DNA from: Geosiphon pyriformis
Lineage: Eukaryota > Glomeromycota > Glomeromycetes > Archaeosporales > Geosiphonaceae
DNA: 64,000 bases
Assembly (NCBI GenBank): GCA_016748015.1
Contig: JAAOMT010000570.1
Span: 128,043 to 192,042, forward strand
Reading direction: 5' to 3'
Shown: piece after piece, positions 11,891 through 23,938 of the stretch
How the letters are laid out: every line of letters begins with the position of its first letter
Numbering within the stretch: position 1 is the first letter of the stretch
Notes under the pieces: generated by a model
Seen by the model: the letters and a program-made list of their open reading frames with translations, nothing else
Told to the model about the DNA's origin: nothing
The model's database searches: none
Program-made: the position numbers and the translations under genes

Positions 11891-13640
11891 AAAAAGATAT
11901 ATATATATTAAATAGTAATTTAACTGTTATTAATCCGAATAATATTATTAACAAAGATATTAACAACCAAATAAAACATTAAATTAGTTTGATTTTTAAT
12001 TTTGTTTGTTTTGATTACAAATTTATAATCAAATTAGTAATTATATAAATAAATAAAAATTGTAAAAAATTTTTTAAAGCAAAAATAAAAAGACTTTACT
12101 TTAATTTAAACTATTATATATATTATAATTATTAATAAAACCAAAATTTGTCATAACTTAATTGATTTTATTTATATAAATATTAAAAAACTTGATAAAT
12201 TTGTTATATATTTTAATTTTTAACAGACTGTTTTTAAATAATACTAGTTAATTAAATTATAAGTTTTATACATGTTTTATAAAACTAATTATAATATATA
12301 ATTTTTTTTCAAAATATTATTTACAATTAAATCTATTATAAAAATAGAAAAATAAATAAAAATATTTTTTAAAACTAAAAAACTATTCTTATAAAAAATA
12401 TTAAATTTACTATAAACTAATAAAATACAATTTAAAAAAATTTTTAATAAAATTTTTTTAATAGTTTTAATCAAAACAATTAAATAAGTATTGGTAAAAA
12501 TGTTTTTTTATTTATAAAATTTAAGAATTATTAACATTTAAATTTTTTATTATTAAGTAAAAACAAAATTTAATACCAAATACAAATTAAACAAATTCAA
12601 AAACAGTTTTATAATAAACATTTAATTATTTATTTAAATTAATCAAAATTATACTATATAATTATACAAATTATAATAATATTATTTAGATCTAAAAAAA
12701 AGAGCAATATTTATATAAATTAAAACTTATAACAAAATATTATATTTAAAAATATTATAAAAAAGATTAAATATAATAAATTATTGAATATAATTAAAAA
12801 ATTTTCAGATAATAAAGTTGTTAATCTGTTTAATATTTTAAATAAGTTTTAAAAACATTAAGATAAGTAGTAAATATATAAATTATATTTAGTTTAAAAT
12901 ATTTGGTTTGTTTTTTATATTAAATAACAATTAAGTTTTATTTATTAAATATAAAAAAAATTATATATAATATAAATTAAAAATTTAGATTAAAAAATAA
13001 TAAAAAAATTTGATTTTTATTGTTAAATAAAATAAAATAATATATACATATAAAATTAAAATTTATAAATTATGTTTATAATAATAATAAAATAGTATTT
13101 TATTAAGTAATAATGTTTTAATAAAATTATAATAATACTATTTTACACATAAATTTAAATTAAAATAAATAATTTATATTTATAATTACTTAATTAAAAT
13201 TAAAAATATTTTATAAAAAAAATTATATTTTAAAAGTTTAAATTATAAATAATACTTTCAATATAATTGTTATTAAATTAAAAGTTAAAAAATATATATA
13301 TATTTAAAAATTATTTGTAATAATAATGCTTAAAAATTTTAACACAAATAATTATTATTTTTAGTATTGGTAGTTTTTTTTTATGAAGATTAAACATCAA
13401 AAATAATTTTACTAAAATATTTATTTAAATAAAACATTTAATGTTTACTTTAAACTATTTAATAATTTTAAAAAAATAAACATACCAAATATTTTTTCTG
13501 CTTACTTTTTATTCATAAATCTTTTGAGTTAAATTTTTTTGTAATTTAAATATGTATTTTTGGTTGCAAAGATTTTTTCATCAATGTTAGGAATTTGGTT
13601 TAAAAATTATCATCAATATACATACAAAATCAGAATATTT
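11891..13640. other. Very AT-rich desert
   Basis: About 1.75 kb made almost entirely of A and T with long homopolymer runs. No gene, RNA or intact repeat is visible. It follows directly on the AT-mutated LINE-D tail, so it may be repeat DNA mutated past recognition; this is inference. Confidence 0.7.
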
Positions 13641-13649
13641 ATCTTTAAT

Positions 13650-14157
13650 TACTTTTTAACAACAAAGAAAGAAGCTACCATCTGAGCCTTTTCAATTTCA
13701 GCAACATTAGCAGTGATTTTTGGTAATTTAGAATATTTTATTCTGCTTTTCTATTCATCAATTCTGATTCTTCGATTTCCAAAGCTGAAGGCTTATAAAT
13801 TGCGGTAATGATAACTAGTTCTTTAACAATAAGTCATCAAAAACGAAAATAAAACGTGATCTATTGTCATTAGGTTATCTTCATTAAGATTATCTACTTT
13901 TTCACTTCTACTCCTTCTTTCATCAAAAAATCTTTTTCAGATTTTTCTGTTTTTGAGTTGCCAATAGTCGCGGAATCCAGAATATCAAGCTCCCAAAAAT
14001 CTTCAAAGGGAATATAAGTTCGAGTAGTTTCAAAAACTATTCTCGACTTCGTTGCTTGTAAACAATCACCTCAATCACAGAGGATTTTAATGGACAAACT
14101 TTTTCTTGGGATTTTTGTTTGATTAGCGAAAAGAGGGAATCACGGTTATTATTCATG
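13650..14157 (-). pseudogene. Possible gene remnant, unrecognised
   Basis: The minus strand from an ATG at 14157 reads a plausible N-terminus ('MNNNRDSLFSLIKQKS'). It breaks near 14040, and a frame shifted by one continues with 'IPFEDFWELDILDS'. Further coding-like fragments run down to about 13650. Base composition is less AT-rich than the desert on the left. I do not recognise the protein. It could be a broken host gene or one with an intron I did not resolve. Confidence 0.25.
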
Positions 14158-14307
14158 TTTATTTATCATATTATTTTTAAGCAGTAGATATTAGCCAAAG
14201 GAAAAATAAAAAGAACCTCAGGCATTAACAAGGGAATTAAAAGAAAATTAGAGGGAGAGTGGAAATTAAAGCAAAATATCGCTTATGTGAATGCGATTAT
14301 ATCCCTT

Positions 14308-14315
14308 TGACGTCA
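14308..14315. promoter_or_regulatory. Perfect CRE palindrome TGACGTCA
   Basis: An exact ATF/CREB-type bZIP site lies about 520 bp upstream of the A20/AN1 gene start. Such sites bind stress-responsive bZIP factors in fungi. One 8-mer can occur by chance, although it stands out in this AT-rich sequence. Confidence 0.35.
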
Positions 14316-14832
14316 CATGTTCATTTGTGCACCATGCCCCATATAGTTGAAGGATTTCTTATAACGCATTCACGCTGAAGCTTCAGAATAGTCAATACCT
14401 AATATTACTAATTGTTCCCAACTGGCTGGATTAAGCACCAATGTTTTATTTTTCAAATGATCATATCCACCAGCCCATCGTTCGGATTTGTCATTGATTC
14501 GCTATGAGTTCATCACCAGGTTCGTCATCTTGAGCAAAGTCAACTGGTGGACTGCAAGCAGTACGTACAGTCGTTGGTAGCGCCACATATAAGATAACGT
14601 AACCCCTTTCACCCTTCCTTTGTTTCTTTCATCTTTCCATTGTTTCAGTCGACCAACCCTCTTCTCTGACCTTTTCTGTTGTACGTAATTTCTGTTCTCT
14701 CCTATTTTATTCATTCTCTTTTTCGCTAATCAATTTTTGCCCTGACTCAACTACATATATACAGCAAGCAAGTGTCAACAGCAACTTTAGTTAAAACTCT
14801 ATCACATTAATTTTAAAATTAAACTCTTGGAA

Positions 14833-15806
14833 ATGGAAGATAACACTTCTAACCCAGCAGAATTTTGTGTTAATGGCTGTGGTTTCTACGGGTAAGTTCC
14901 CTAGCGTGCGATATTTCGAATCAGTCGTAGGTCTTAACATCTTGACTAGAATCTGAGTTTTAGTTTTAGCACTTATCATTATAACTATCTACATCCTAAA
15001 ATACCCTTTTTTTCCTATCCCATAATCTTGGTCAACCTTTGCCTTTACCCTTTTTCACGATATAGAAACCCTATCTACAATCAAATGTGCTCCAAATGCT
15101 TTAAGAAACCAAATCCTATGACTGGTCAAAGTGGTACGTAAAAATAGGGAAACCAGACATCCGATTTCTTTCTGGCTCCATCGTTTTTCTAACTCTCTTA
15201 TAGGAGTTAGATTAAGTGACTGATCGCTCGTTCCACACTCCTCGATATTGTTACAGCTGAAAAAACCATCGAACCTTCAATGCCGGCCACAGTCGCCCCT
15301 TCAACAACTCAAGTTTCTCCTTCAACAATCACTACCGAACTCTTATCCTCCTCTGCTTCCTCGAGTCCCTCTGTTGAGAGGGATAATCCTGTGATTCAAC
15401 CAACATCAAGTTCTTCGAGTTCGATGGTTGGTGTTGAGGATGCCTCTAATTCAACATCTGCCGGAGCTAGATCACCCACACGCCCTATTCAAAAGAATAA
15501 AGCGAGATGCTTCATGTGTAGAGCCAAGATTCCGCTTGCAAAGCAGACTATCAATAAATGTCGCTGTGGTATGAAACTCGATATCTTTAGTTCCAGTTTC
15601 TTATGGTTCAAATCATATAATAATTTTCGTTCATTAATATCATTTAATTTTACATAGAATATGTTTACTGCGATATCCACAAAGTCCCCGACAAGCACGA
15701 CTGTGATTTCGATTTTGCCAAAATGGGTAAAGACATTTTGACCAAGAATAATCCAAAGTTAAACGAAGTTCACAAAGGAGGTCGCTCGTTTAACCGAATT
15801 GATTAA
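14833..15806 (+). CDS. A20/AN1 zinc-finger protein (stress-associated protein / ZFAND5-6 type)
   Basis: Four exons (14833-14891, 15066-15133, 15257-15568, 15658-15806) join in frame to give 195 residues. An N-terminal A20 finger starts 'FCVNGCGFYG' and continues after the first intron with 'NPIYNQMCSKCFKK'. A long Ser/Thr/Pro-rich linker fills the middle. The C-terminal AN1 finger starts at 'RCFMCRAKIPL' and ends with the His/Cys cluster 'YCDIHKVPDKHDCDFD'. The family binds ubiquitin chains through A20 and is linked to stress responses and proteasome traffic. Both fingers keep their metal ligands and all splice sites are GT-AG, so the gene looks functional. The start is the first ATG before the A20 finger. 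Confidence 0.9.
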
Positions 15807-16749
15807 CCAATTTTCCGGCCAAAATTTATATGTCACCCACTAAAACGGTAGATCTATCGCAGTACCCCATGATTTTTAGGCCTGACAAGTTGTTGTCCTT
15901 GATGCTTGTATGTGGCAGCCTTGCTTTTAATTCTTTCATCATATTTGGACAATATTATCTTCTGCAAATGGAAACCGAACTCCTGTCAATTATTTTGGTA
16001 TTCCTCATCCCGGACGTTTTCTCTGATCTAGCATTCCTATTACTGCTCAACCATGAGAACTATTTGCACTACCAATACCCTTATTTTTCTTATTTAGTAT
16101 CTTGAACAGCTTCAATTGTTTTTAGTAATAAATATTCATCCCTATTTTCTTTTTGCACTCCAATTTCCTTTATATTCTCAGGGTCTTTTAGATATAATTT
16201 GGCAGAAATTATGTGTTGTTTATCAGATTCAAACATTGCACAAATTGCGAGCTTTATACCAAATTTGACTGTTTTTTGGCCTGGAAAGGTTGGGAATTTT
16301 TCAAAGACAAAACCTCATGATCCCAATTATAAAAACGGTCGAAATCATTTGAATTTGCATCCGCACACCTACTTTGAATGAAAATTTGCAAGTGTAATAC
16401 AGAATCTGTTGAAAATCTGGTGGGAAAACTTACGTATATTATAGTGTCTATATTAGCTATGTCAGGGCAATCAAATTCCTCAACTCTAAAATAAATTTTC
16501 AAACCGTAATTCTTTTTAGACGCTAAATTGAATTTGGGGCGGAAGAACCTTGAACTAGGAATAAGGTTAGTTCCAGATTAGTACGATAACACTCACATTT
16601 AACAGGGAGTGTTTACCAATATTATTCTGAATATTCAAATCAGTTCCTACTTCTTATTCAGACGAAATCAATTTCATCCTTTTTGTAAATAGAAGAAAGG
16701 TTTTTACTTTATTATATTTTTAATAGGACATTCAAGAAAATTTTAAATT
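15807..16749. other. Intergenic between convergent genes
   Basis: The A20/AN1 gene and GPN3 converge on this segment, so it should hold both 3' UTRs. Two short open frames (15830-16105 plus; 16254-16502 minus) are present but match nothing I recognise. Confidence 0.5.
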
Positions 16750-18055
16750 TTATACCTTCGGCTCTTTAGGCTCTTGATCTTCTCCATATTGTGTTGCATT
16801 ATCGATGTGTGATAGTACAGTTTCTATCGATTCCTCATCATTGATGTTTAATGGCAAGAAACTGACCATATTATAATCATCTATCTAAAATTTGAAGATC
16901 ATTTCTATAAGAAATTTAATATTGAAATGATTAAAGTTTGCATAGATACCAGTTGTACAATCGCCTGATTCAAACTATGAAATTTGGGGTTTGTCCTTGT
17001 ATTTACTTCTTCGGTCAATAACAATGGATCAGGATCGAAATATCTAAAAATATATAAGTTTCTCGAAATCAATTGTGTGGCAAAAGGAGCAATCCGTTAA
17101 ATAATTATGACATTGACCTTTCCAATTTTCTTCTTTTCACCTTTCCGAGAAGGTCCATCTTTGACATAACGTTAATATGTGGAATCTCTAAACTAATCAT
17201 GGCGGACATTGCACTCAATACGCCCGCGAAAAATTTAGACTTATCTTCAACAAATTGGCTTTCGAGAAGAAACACACCACAAATGCGGAAATTCATTCGT
17301 TGTAGGCAATCGCAGATGCGTTTCATTATCGGAAAATGCGTGTACAGCTCAATTTGGCCTGCTCTCAAACAAGGGTAATTTGAAGTGCGTTTTGCCCATT
17401 AATAGTTAGATGTCGGGTAAACGAAAAAACAATCCCAAACAAACAAGATAAAACTTCATAAACCTGGACAATCGATAATTAAATAATCATCATCGTATTC
17501 CCCCAATTCTCCCTCCAGCCAATCGAGATTATTCAAAAGAAATCTAAATTTTAGTTGAGGTGAGAATTATAAAGCTTTTATCAAAGTAAATTACAAATTA
17601 ATTATTTTAAAGTTTACTCTAAACAATATATTAGACCTCCATTTGGACCAAATTGCAATTCTTCCATTACATCCTCCAATGTTATAAGATCACGAATATC
17701 TAAAGAATTTTATTAATTGGCTTTAGGAATTTACCTCAGGAAAGCAGCAAAACTCTTTAAGTACCTATCGCTGGTTCATATTCAAATCTCTCCGCTGCTG
17801 GATCCAAATTGAATAGATTAACTGTGCGGCCAACATTTTGACAGTGGGTCATAATGGTGGCGCAATAAGTGGACTATGCAAAAATTTATTTTAAAGGGAA
17901 TAGTTTATGATGCAAAAACAACGGTAGAGGTCTTTGTACAAACCTTGCCCGAACCCGCCGGTCCCATGACAAGTTGTACTGTGCGTCCCCTTCAATGATG
18001 CAAAACATTAATTGAAATTTACATGAACCTCATAATTAGTGAACCCTACCTACAT
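16750..18055 (-). CDS. GPN3: GPN-loop GTPase 3
   Basis: Minus-strand gene with several short introns. The P-loop reads 'GPAGSGK', followed by '[18 protein letters not shown]' and 'NLDPAAE'. The diagnostic Gly-Pro-Asn insertion is 'GPNGGLIYC' near 17640. A '[12 protein letters not shown]' segment (G3-like) and 'NVMSKMDLL' (guanine specificity) follow, and the protein ends '...PKEPKV' at 16750. GPN GTPases help assemble RNA polymerase II and bring it into the nucleus. The start codon appears to be split by an intron: 'AT' at 18055-18054, intron 18053-17990, then 'G' at 17989. This gives the [16 protein letters not shown] beginning expected for the family. SRP68 lies upstream on the same strand with 225 bp between. 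Confidence 0.88.
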
Positions 18056-18280
18056 GTGTGCGAGCCAACCTCTCAAGGACAAAGTCGATTACTAGAAAAT
18101 TTTAGCAACAATCTATGTTGATCATATAAAGCTATTCATCACTAATTGGCTCTCAGTCACTATCATAAATACATCAGTTATTTTGCTGTTGTTTTTGAAA
18201 TTTGATTTATTGAAAACCTAATTTTAGTGGAGGAATCTGTTTGCCACTCATTCCGGTATAGGCATATTGCAAGGATATTT

Positions 18281-21074
18281 TTATTTACCGAACATTTTGC
18301 CAAATATTCCAAAGCGACTTTGAGTAGCTTGTTTTTTTCGGCCTGCACGCTCTGCCAAAGTTGGGGGATATTCGATGTAGTTCGACGCGATATCAAAAAA
18401 TAAAGGTTTTGCAGGAATTGGAACGAATTTTGGAGGAAAATCGATCAAATTAGGGTCACTCATTGAAAGGCTTGTTGGGTATTCATGAAGGCGTTTAATT
18501 AACGGTGGCTATTGCAAAAGATTTTCCCAACATTAATAAATGCATTTCCGTGGAGTTACGTGTTTGAGGTTCAAATATTCAAATACCTCTCTCGTTTTAG
18601 TTTTCTCGTTAACGCTCAATTCACCCATTTTTTTGGTTAGACCACCAGTCTCCGGGTCAATATCTCGGTCATCGGTTTGCTCCAAATGCCATTGCGCCTG
18701 AGCCCTACAATCGTAACCTCTTATCAATAGATCAAGCCTATTCACATCGTTCACTGTAATTATCAAGATGTCTTCGACATCTGAAGAATTTTTATACAGT
18801 AAAGACAAGGCTTTGGAAATATATTCTCGAGCCCGTTGATATAATGCCATCGACTCGGCAGGTTTATTGTGGGCTGAATATGCTATACCAACATAGAACG
18901 TCCTAGAAATTGGAACTGAAAGTATTGAAAGAGATGCAGGATAAAATTTTTTGACCAAAAAAACGAGATTTGTTACCTAGACGCTTTAAAGTACCATATT
19001 TTTGCTTCCGTCTCTTGTGCCAAAGTGAGATTATCCTGAGTAGCTGGAAGTTCACTTATTTCGTTTAGACTCTAAAATTTCCCAATTTTCGCAAATAAGT
19101 ACAAGTTCGAATAGAAAATTTCATAATATTTTTATTCGAAAGGTTGATAATTGGACGTGAATACCTGCAATACATTGTCATATAACTTGACAATTTCTTG
19201 ATATTTTCCACCTACTGACTTGCTCTCACTTTTCTCTATCTGACTTCGGAGTGAATCAACAAGCATCAAATTACGCTGAATCCTGCGGGATAAATAGTGA
19301 TAAGCAAGATAGGAATACACAAAATTGATGTTTTCTGTGTTTTTTTCGGATTTTGATGATTTAACTTTGGCTGTCGCTGCCTAAATGTGTTAAAAGACAA
19401 GTTAAAATTGGATAAAATTTTTTTCAAACGATGGTGAACAATACCGCATCCTCTTTGACTGCTATTTTGGCAACTCGTTCAGCATCTCCATATGCTGCAA
19501 GAACTTTATCAAATAAGTCTATCTTGAAAAATTCATCTACAGTAGCGTTCTCAATTTTATCCAAATCTGCAGCTGCTTCTTGTGCTCGCAATATGTATAC
19601 TGCCATTTCTGGGTTTTTTAATGGAATGACCCGATTTCTCCAAGTAATAGATGTTAGAGCCGCTGCTTTCTCTTTACGTGTCTGTGAAAGAACGGCCTAC
19701 ATAGCAAAAAGAAAAAGCTTTAGTGTTGAAAATAACTAACGATTCTCGCTATCAGACATACTTCAACTTGAGCCTCCAGCAAATCCAAACCTATTCTTTT
19801 GTTTTTTCCCAGAGTAATTTTCACCAGTTCATCAACATCTTGAAAACCATCAGTACCTAAACGTAACTTATATGCACAGTATCTAATATTTGGGTCAATA
19901 TCATCAATAGCGGCTTGACAGAGGGCTTCTTGATGGGAGGTTCCGGCAGTGGATAATTTTTCATATATGGTCCTTTGAAAAGTAATCATATGATTTAGTC
20001 TGTAAAAAAATTATAAATGTCCGAAAGTTCAAGGAATTACCTTGCAGCAGCAAATGTATCAAGTGCTTCTTGCCATGATTGCTGTTCGAAAAGCATAAAC
20101 CCAGACATCAAAGCTGAATAAGCCTATATTGTCAGTGAAAAAAGTGTATGGTTAGCGAGAAAACAAGTTAATAGATAAGATTTCATCCAAACTTCGATCA
20201 AGAAATTTAGAAAACCTGTGCCTCCAATACTGTACGTGCATCAACTTTTCCTTTTTCCGTGGAACACAAAATTTCTAAAGCTTGAGCATATTTCACGGCT
20301 TTTTTTAGGCGTTTTATAAGATGAAATTTTTTCCTAGTGTCCACCCCATTGGATCTCGATTCTCTTTTCAATTCCATCGCATAGCTCCAAGCGCGTTCCG
20401 TATTAAAAAGAATAATCTGTAAAAATCTGTGATTTTAGGTGATATTTAATACTCGTTGTAGGAAATTTTCTTCTCTAAAGTTTTTAAGTTTTTTTGATAT
20501 TTGATTTACGTTTTTAAAGGTGGATGTTTTTGAAGATTAAATATTTTAATTTTGTTGGGTTTATATATATGATCGCAATAGTACCTCACATCAGTTAACA
20601 CATCCTCTGTGATATCCTTTCTTTGAAAAGCTTTCCCCTTGCTATTTGTGAAGTTTAAAGCCTTATGAAGACGACGTAGCTTCTGTGCACAATATTGCCT
20701 GGACAATCCAATACATACGATAATCAAATTTCATTTGGTTGAACCACATATTATAAAAAGTTTGAAAGGGATATTTTAGTTAATAATTGAACATCCAACA
20801 TTTTTCTATTGAATCGCGAGCTAATAAAATAAATCGTTTAACACCAAATCATAATATAATACCGCTTCACCTATATCGTTGATAATCCTGATGCCGAAGA
20901 CCATAGGTGTTTCTTGCTTCGTTTGTCAGGGCCAATACTGCATAGCAAATAAAATTTATTGGCTTTATCTAAAGAAGACTCCTGTCCATGAATTTATTGA
21001 AATAATGGCCATTTGATAGGATACCTACGATCGAGCGAAAACACACTATTTGGAGATTCTTGGTCAACTTCCAT
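18281..21074 (-). CDS. SRP68: Signal recognition particle subunit SRP68
   Basis: Minus-strand multi-exon gene. Exon 1 starts at 21074 ('MEVDQESPNSVFSLD') and splices into a segment with 'GLRHQDYQRYR', the hallmark N-terminal RNA-binding motif. 'YCAQKLRRLHKALNF' follows near 20690. The middle exons are helical, TPR-like and rich in Ala, Glu and Lys. The last exon carries 'FPPKFVPIPAKPLFFDIA', the conserved C-terminal segment that contacts SRP72, and ends '...GIFGKMFGK' at 18281. SRP68 binds SRP RNA with SRP72 and helps target nascent secretory proteins to the ER. All recognised parts are in the right order and I see no damage. Individual middle exon borders were not all resolved. Confidence 0.9.
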
Positions 21075-21350
21075 TAAAAAGTAAAGATGATGTAAAATCT
21101 ATTCTTTTTTAATATCCTATATAGCATGGAAGATTTGTGGCTTGGCGATTGTGATGGCGTAACTTTATCTATGAATTTTTTTCTAAAAAAATTCATGTTT
21201 AAAAATCGAACGTGCCTACTATACATATGAATCATTGCCATTAAAGCAAAGCATCATCGGTCACACCAGCCATTTTTAGTTCACGTGGTGAAATGTCCGC
21301 TTTGTTGCAGCCTGCCCCACCAATAACCGCGACTCCCAACTTTTTGAAGA
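21075..21350. promoter_or_regulatory. Shared divergent promoter region, SRP68 / Oca1-like
   Basis: SRP68 starts leftward at 21074 and the phosphatase gene starts rightward at 21351, leaving under 280 bp for both promoters. An alternative upstream ATG (21293) for the phosphatase is out of frame with its body. Confidence 0.5.
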
Positions 21351-22192
21351 ATGCTTATACCGCCAGAACAATTTGGCATAGTTGAAAAAGGAGTTTACCG
21401 GTCAGATATGCTTCACCAATCACATTTCCCTTTTATAAAGTCTCTCGATTTAAGAACTGTTTTAGTTCTTTCTCCTGAGGTCCCAACGCGTGCAGTAACA
21501 AATTTTCTGGAGGAAAACAACATAAATTTGGTATTCAGTGCTGTTAATTGGTCCACTGCCAATCATAAATTATTGAAAAAAAATAATTGACAACTGTCGA
21601 ACAAGTCTCATTTAGGCTTGAGAGTCTGGAAACCGAACATTGGGTGGAGACCAGTGAGTGAAGAATTAATCAAAGATGGTCTGGAAATGGTTTTGGACAA
21701 TCGAAATCACCCTATTCTTGTAATGTGCACGTAAGTTTTTCGATTTGAAAAATAATATTTCAATAGCTGAAAATATGCGTCTCATTAAGATCAGGTATCC
21801 ATGAAACGGGTACTTTTATTGGCTGCTTACGAAAATTACAAAGTTGGAGTTTTAGTTCTATTGTTGCCGAGGTAATAGAAAACTTCAAGATTTTTCAAGA
21901 GTCTTCAAAAAAAATTCTAATTTCCTGAATTTTTGTTGGAAGTATCGAAGCTATGCAGGAAACAAGGCACGTTATGTGAATCAACAATTCATTGAGTTGT
22001 TTGACATGGATTTGATCACCTTACCAAGGAATTTACCTCAATGGTTTTTGGAACAAATGAAACTATTGGTGAGCCCTAAACAAAACACCCGAATAAATTC
22101 TTTTCTTTAGCTCATTTTTTTAATTGAAAATATTACAGCAAGAAGAAGAAAAGGAATTCGAAGAGGAACAGAATCAGATCATACAACGCTAA
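21351..22192 (+). CDS. Oca1/Siw14-family putative tyrosine phosphatase, altered active site
   Basis: Five exons (21351-21530, 21606-21730, 21790-21871, 21943-22068, 22139-22192) give 188 residues. The start 'IPPEQFGIVEKGVYRS' and the later segments 'GCLRKLQSWS', 'EYRSYAG' and 'NQQFIELFD' are typical of the fungal Oca/Siw14 dual-specificity-like phosphatase family. The C-terminus is Glu-rich. The P-loop reads 'CTSGIHETGT': the Cys is present, but the position that is Arg in a C-x5-R phosphatase is Glu. Catalysis is therefore doubtful and the protein may act as a regulator. In yeast the Oca proteins form a complex linked to oxidant response and inositol pyrophosphate control. The in-frame codons before 21351 include a stop, so this Met is preferred unless an upstream exon exists. 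Confidence 0.82.
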
Positions 22193-23836
22193 GTTGGGAT
22201 CTTAATTTGAAATTTAATTTCTCCTTTTCTAAATTCGAATTCTTTTCAATCTATGAATAGATATGTATTAATTCGTGATTTGTGTAACAACAGGACAAAT
22301 TATCAGATGACAATTATATCAATCAAGATTATTAAATATATAAAATACAAAGTTACTTGTCAAATGCAAGAGTTATACAACTTTTTTTACTTTTTGGAAA
22401 AATTGTGAATTACAATTTAAAGTAATATTAACAATTAAGCAAATCTGCTTTTTTTAATAAGAAAACATTTGTAATATTAAAAATTAAATATTAAACATAT
22501 TCTAATTTAAAATGTAATTAATATGTATATTTTTTTAAATTGTTATTACTTTATTATATTAATATTAATATAATACACAAATAAATATTTAAAATTAATT
22601 ATTAAAAAATTTTTATTTTTATTTTTTTTAAGTGTTTTATAAAACAATAATTTTTAATATTAATAATTAAAAAATTATGCTAAAGCTGAATATTAATTTT
22701 TTTGTTTTTTTAAACAACTAGTAATATTTTTATCAAAAAAGTATTTATAATTATTAAGAGTATTTAATAGTATTTTGTAAAAATATTTTTTTAAGTAAAA
22801 TAATTAAAATTTATTTTTTACTAATTTTAAAACTTATTTAAAATAGTCTTAATATAGGTGTTTTTTTTTAAAGCCTAAAATATTTAATAAAAAACTAATA
22901 ATCAAATTATTCTTTTTTTATTTGTTTTTTTATTATTGTTTAGATAATTAAAAAGACCAAAATTATTAAAAAGTAATTTTTTTTGGCTGTTTTTAGTACT
23001 AATTTTGTTGTTGTTTTTTTTTATAAAAAATAAAGCTTTGGTTTTTTTTGGCTTTTTATCAGTTTTATATTATTTGTATTTGTTTTTATTATTGTTGTTT
23101 TTTATAATGTTTTTTTTTAAAAATTAGTTTTTATTAAAAAAAATAGTATTAGAATTGTTTTTTTTAAATAAAAAAAGTTAATATTTTAAGAAATATATTT
23201 AATATATTAAGTTAATAAAAATTTTTTTAATTATACTGTTTTTAAAATTAATAAGTTAATTTTTTTAAAATTTGTTGTTTTATTTTTTAGTTTTTTAATT
23301 TAAAATATATTACTATTATTTTTGGTTTTTAAACTAATTTAAATATTATTATTTTTAAATATTAAAGTTTAAATTATTTGGTTTTTAATTACAAGATGTT
23401 TTTATTTATTTTTTTAAAGTTTTTGTTAAATATATTGTTAATTTCAAGATTTTTAAATCTTATTTTGTTAAAACAAATTTTTATATTAAAATTACTGCTT
23501 TTTTGGTTTTTATATTTGTTGTTAATATTATTATAATTCAAAAATTTAATAAAAATCATAAAAATAATATAAATTATTCAATCATAAAATAACATAATAA
23601 TAATAATTTTAGAAAAATAATAATTTATATAACAATAATTATTAAATAGTATTAATAGTAAATATTATAATATAATAACAGTAAATATTATTTAAAAATA
23701 TTAAAAATAAAGTATTACAATATTTTATTTTATAAAATTATAAATATATATATATATAGTAGTTTTAATATTAAAAAAAAATTTTTATCTTTTAGCTTTT
23801 ATTTTTAACAATATCAAAATAAACTTTTAATTGATT
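22193..23836. other. AT-rich intergenic desert
   Basis: After the phosphatase 3' end the sequence becomes extremely rich in A and T with long T and A runs. No gene, RNA or recognisable repeat was found. It ends at a (TTA)n run that belongs to the LINE-A tail. Confidence 0.7.
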
Positions 23837-23938
23837 TTTTTATTATTATTATTATTTAATGAGTGAAATCCAAATACTGCCTAGTGCTATACATTATACA
23901 AATGATCTAAACTAGATATGAATTATGTGCTGTACAGA

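Noticed and set aside
15830-16105. A 91-codon hydrophobic open frame after the A20/AN1 gene.
   Set aside because: It lies in the presumed 3' UTR between convergent genes and has no recognisable motif or signal; it is probably chance.
21293-21350. ATG at 21293 as the start of the Oca1-like gene.
   Set aside because: It is out of frame with the body of the protein, and I saw no convincing short intron that would correct it.
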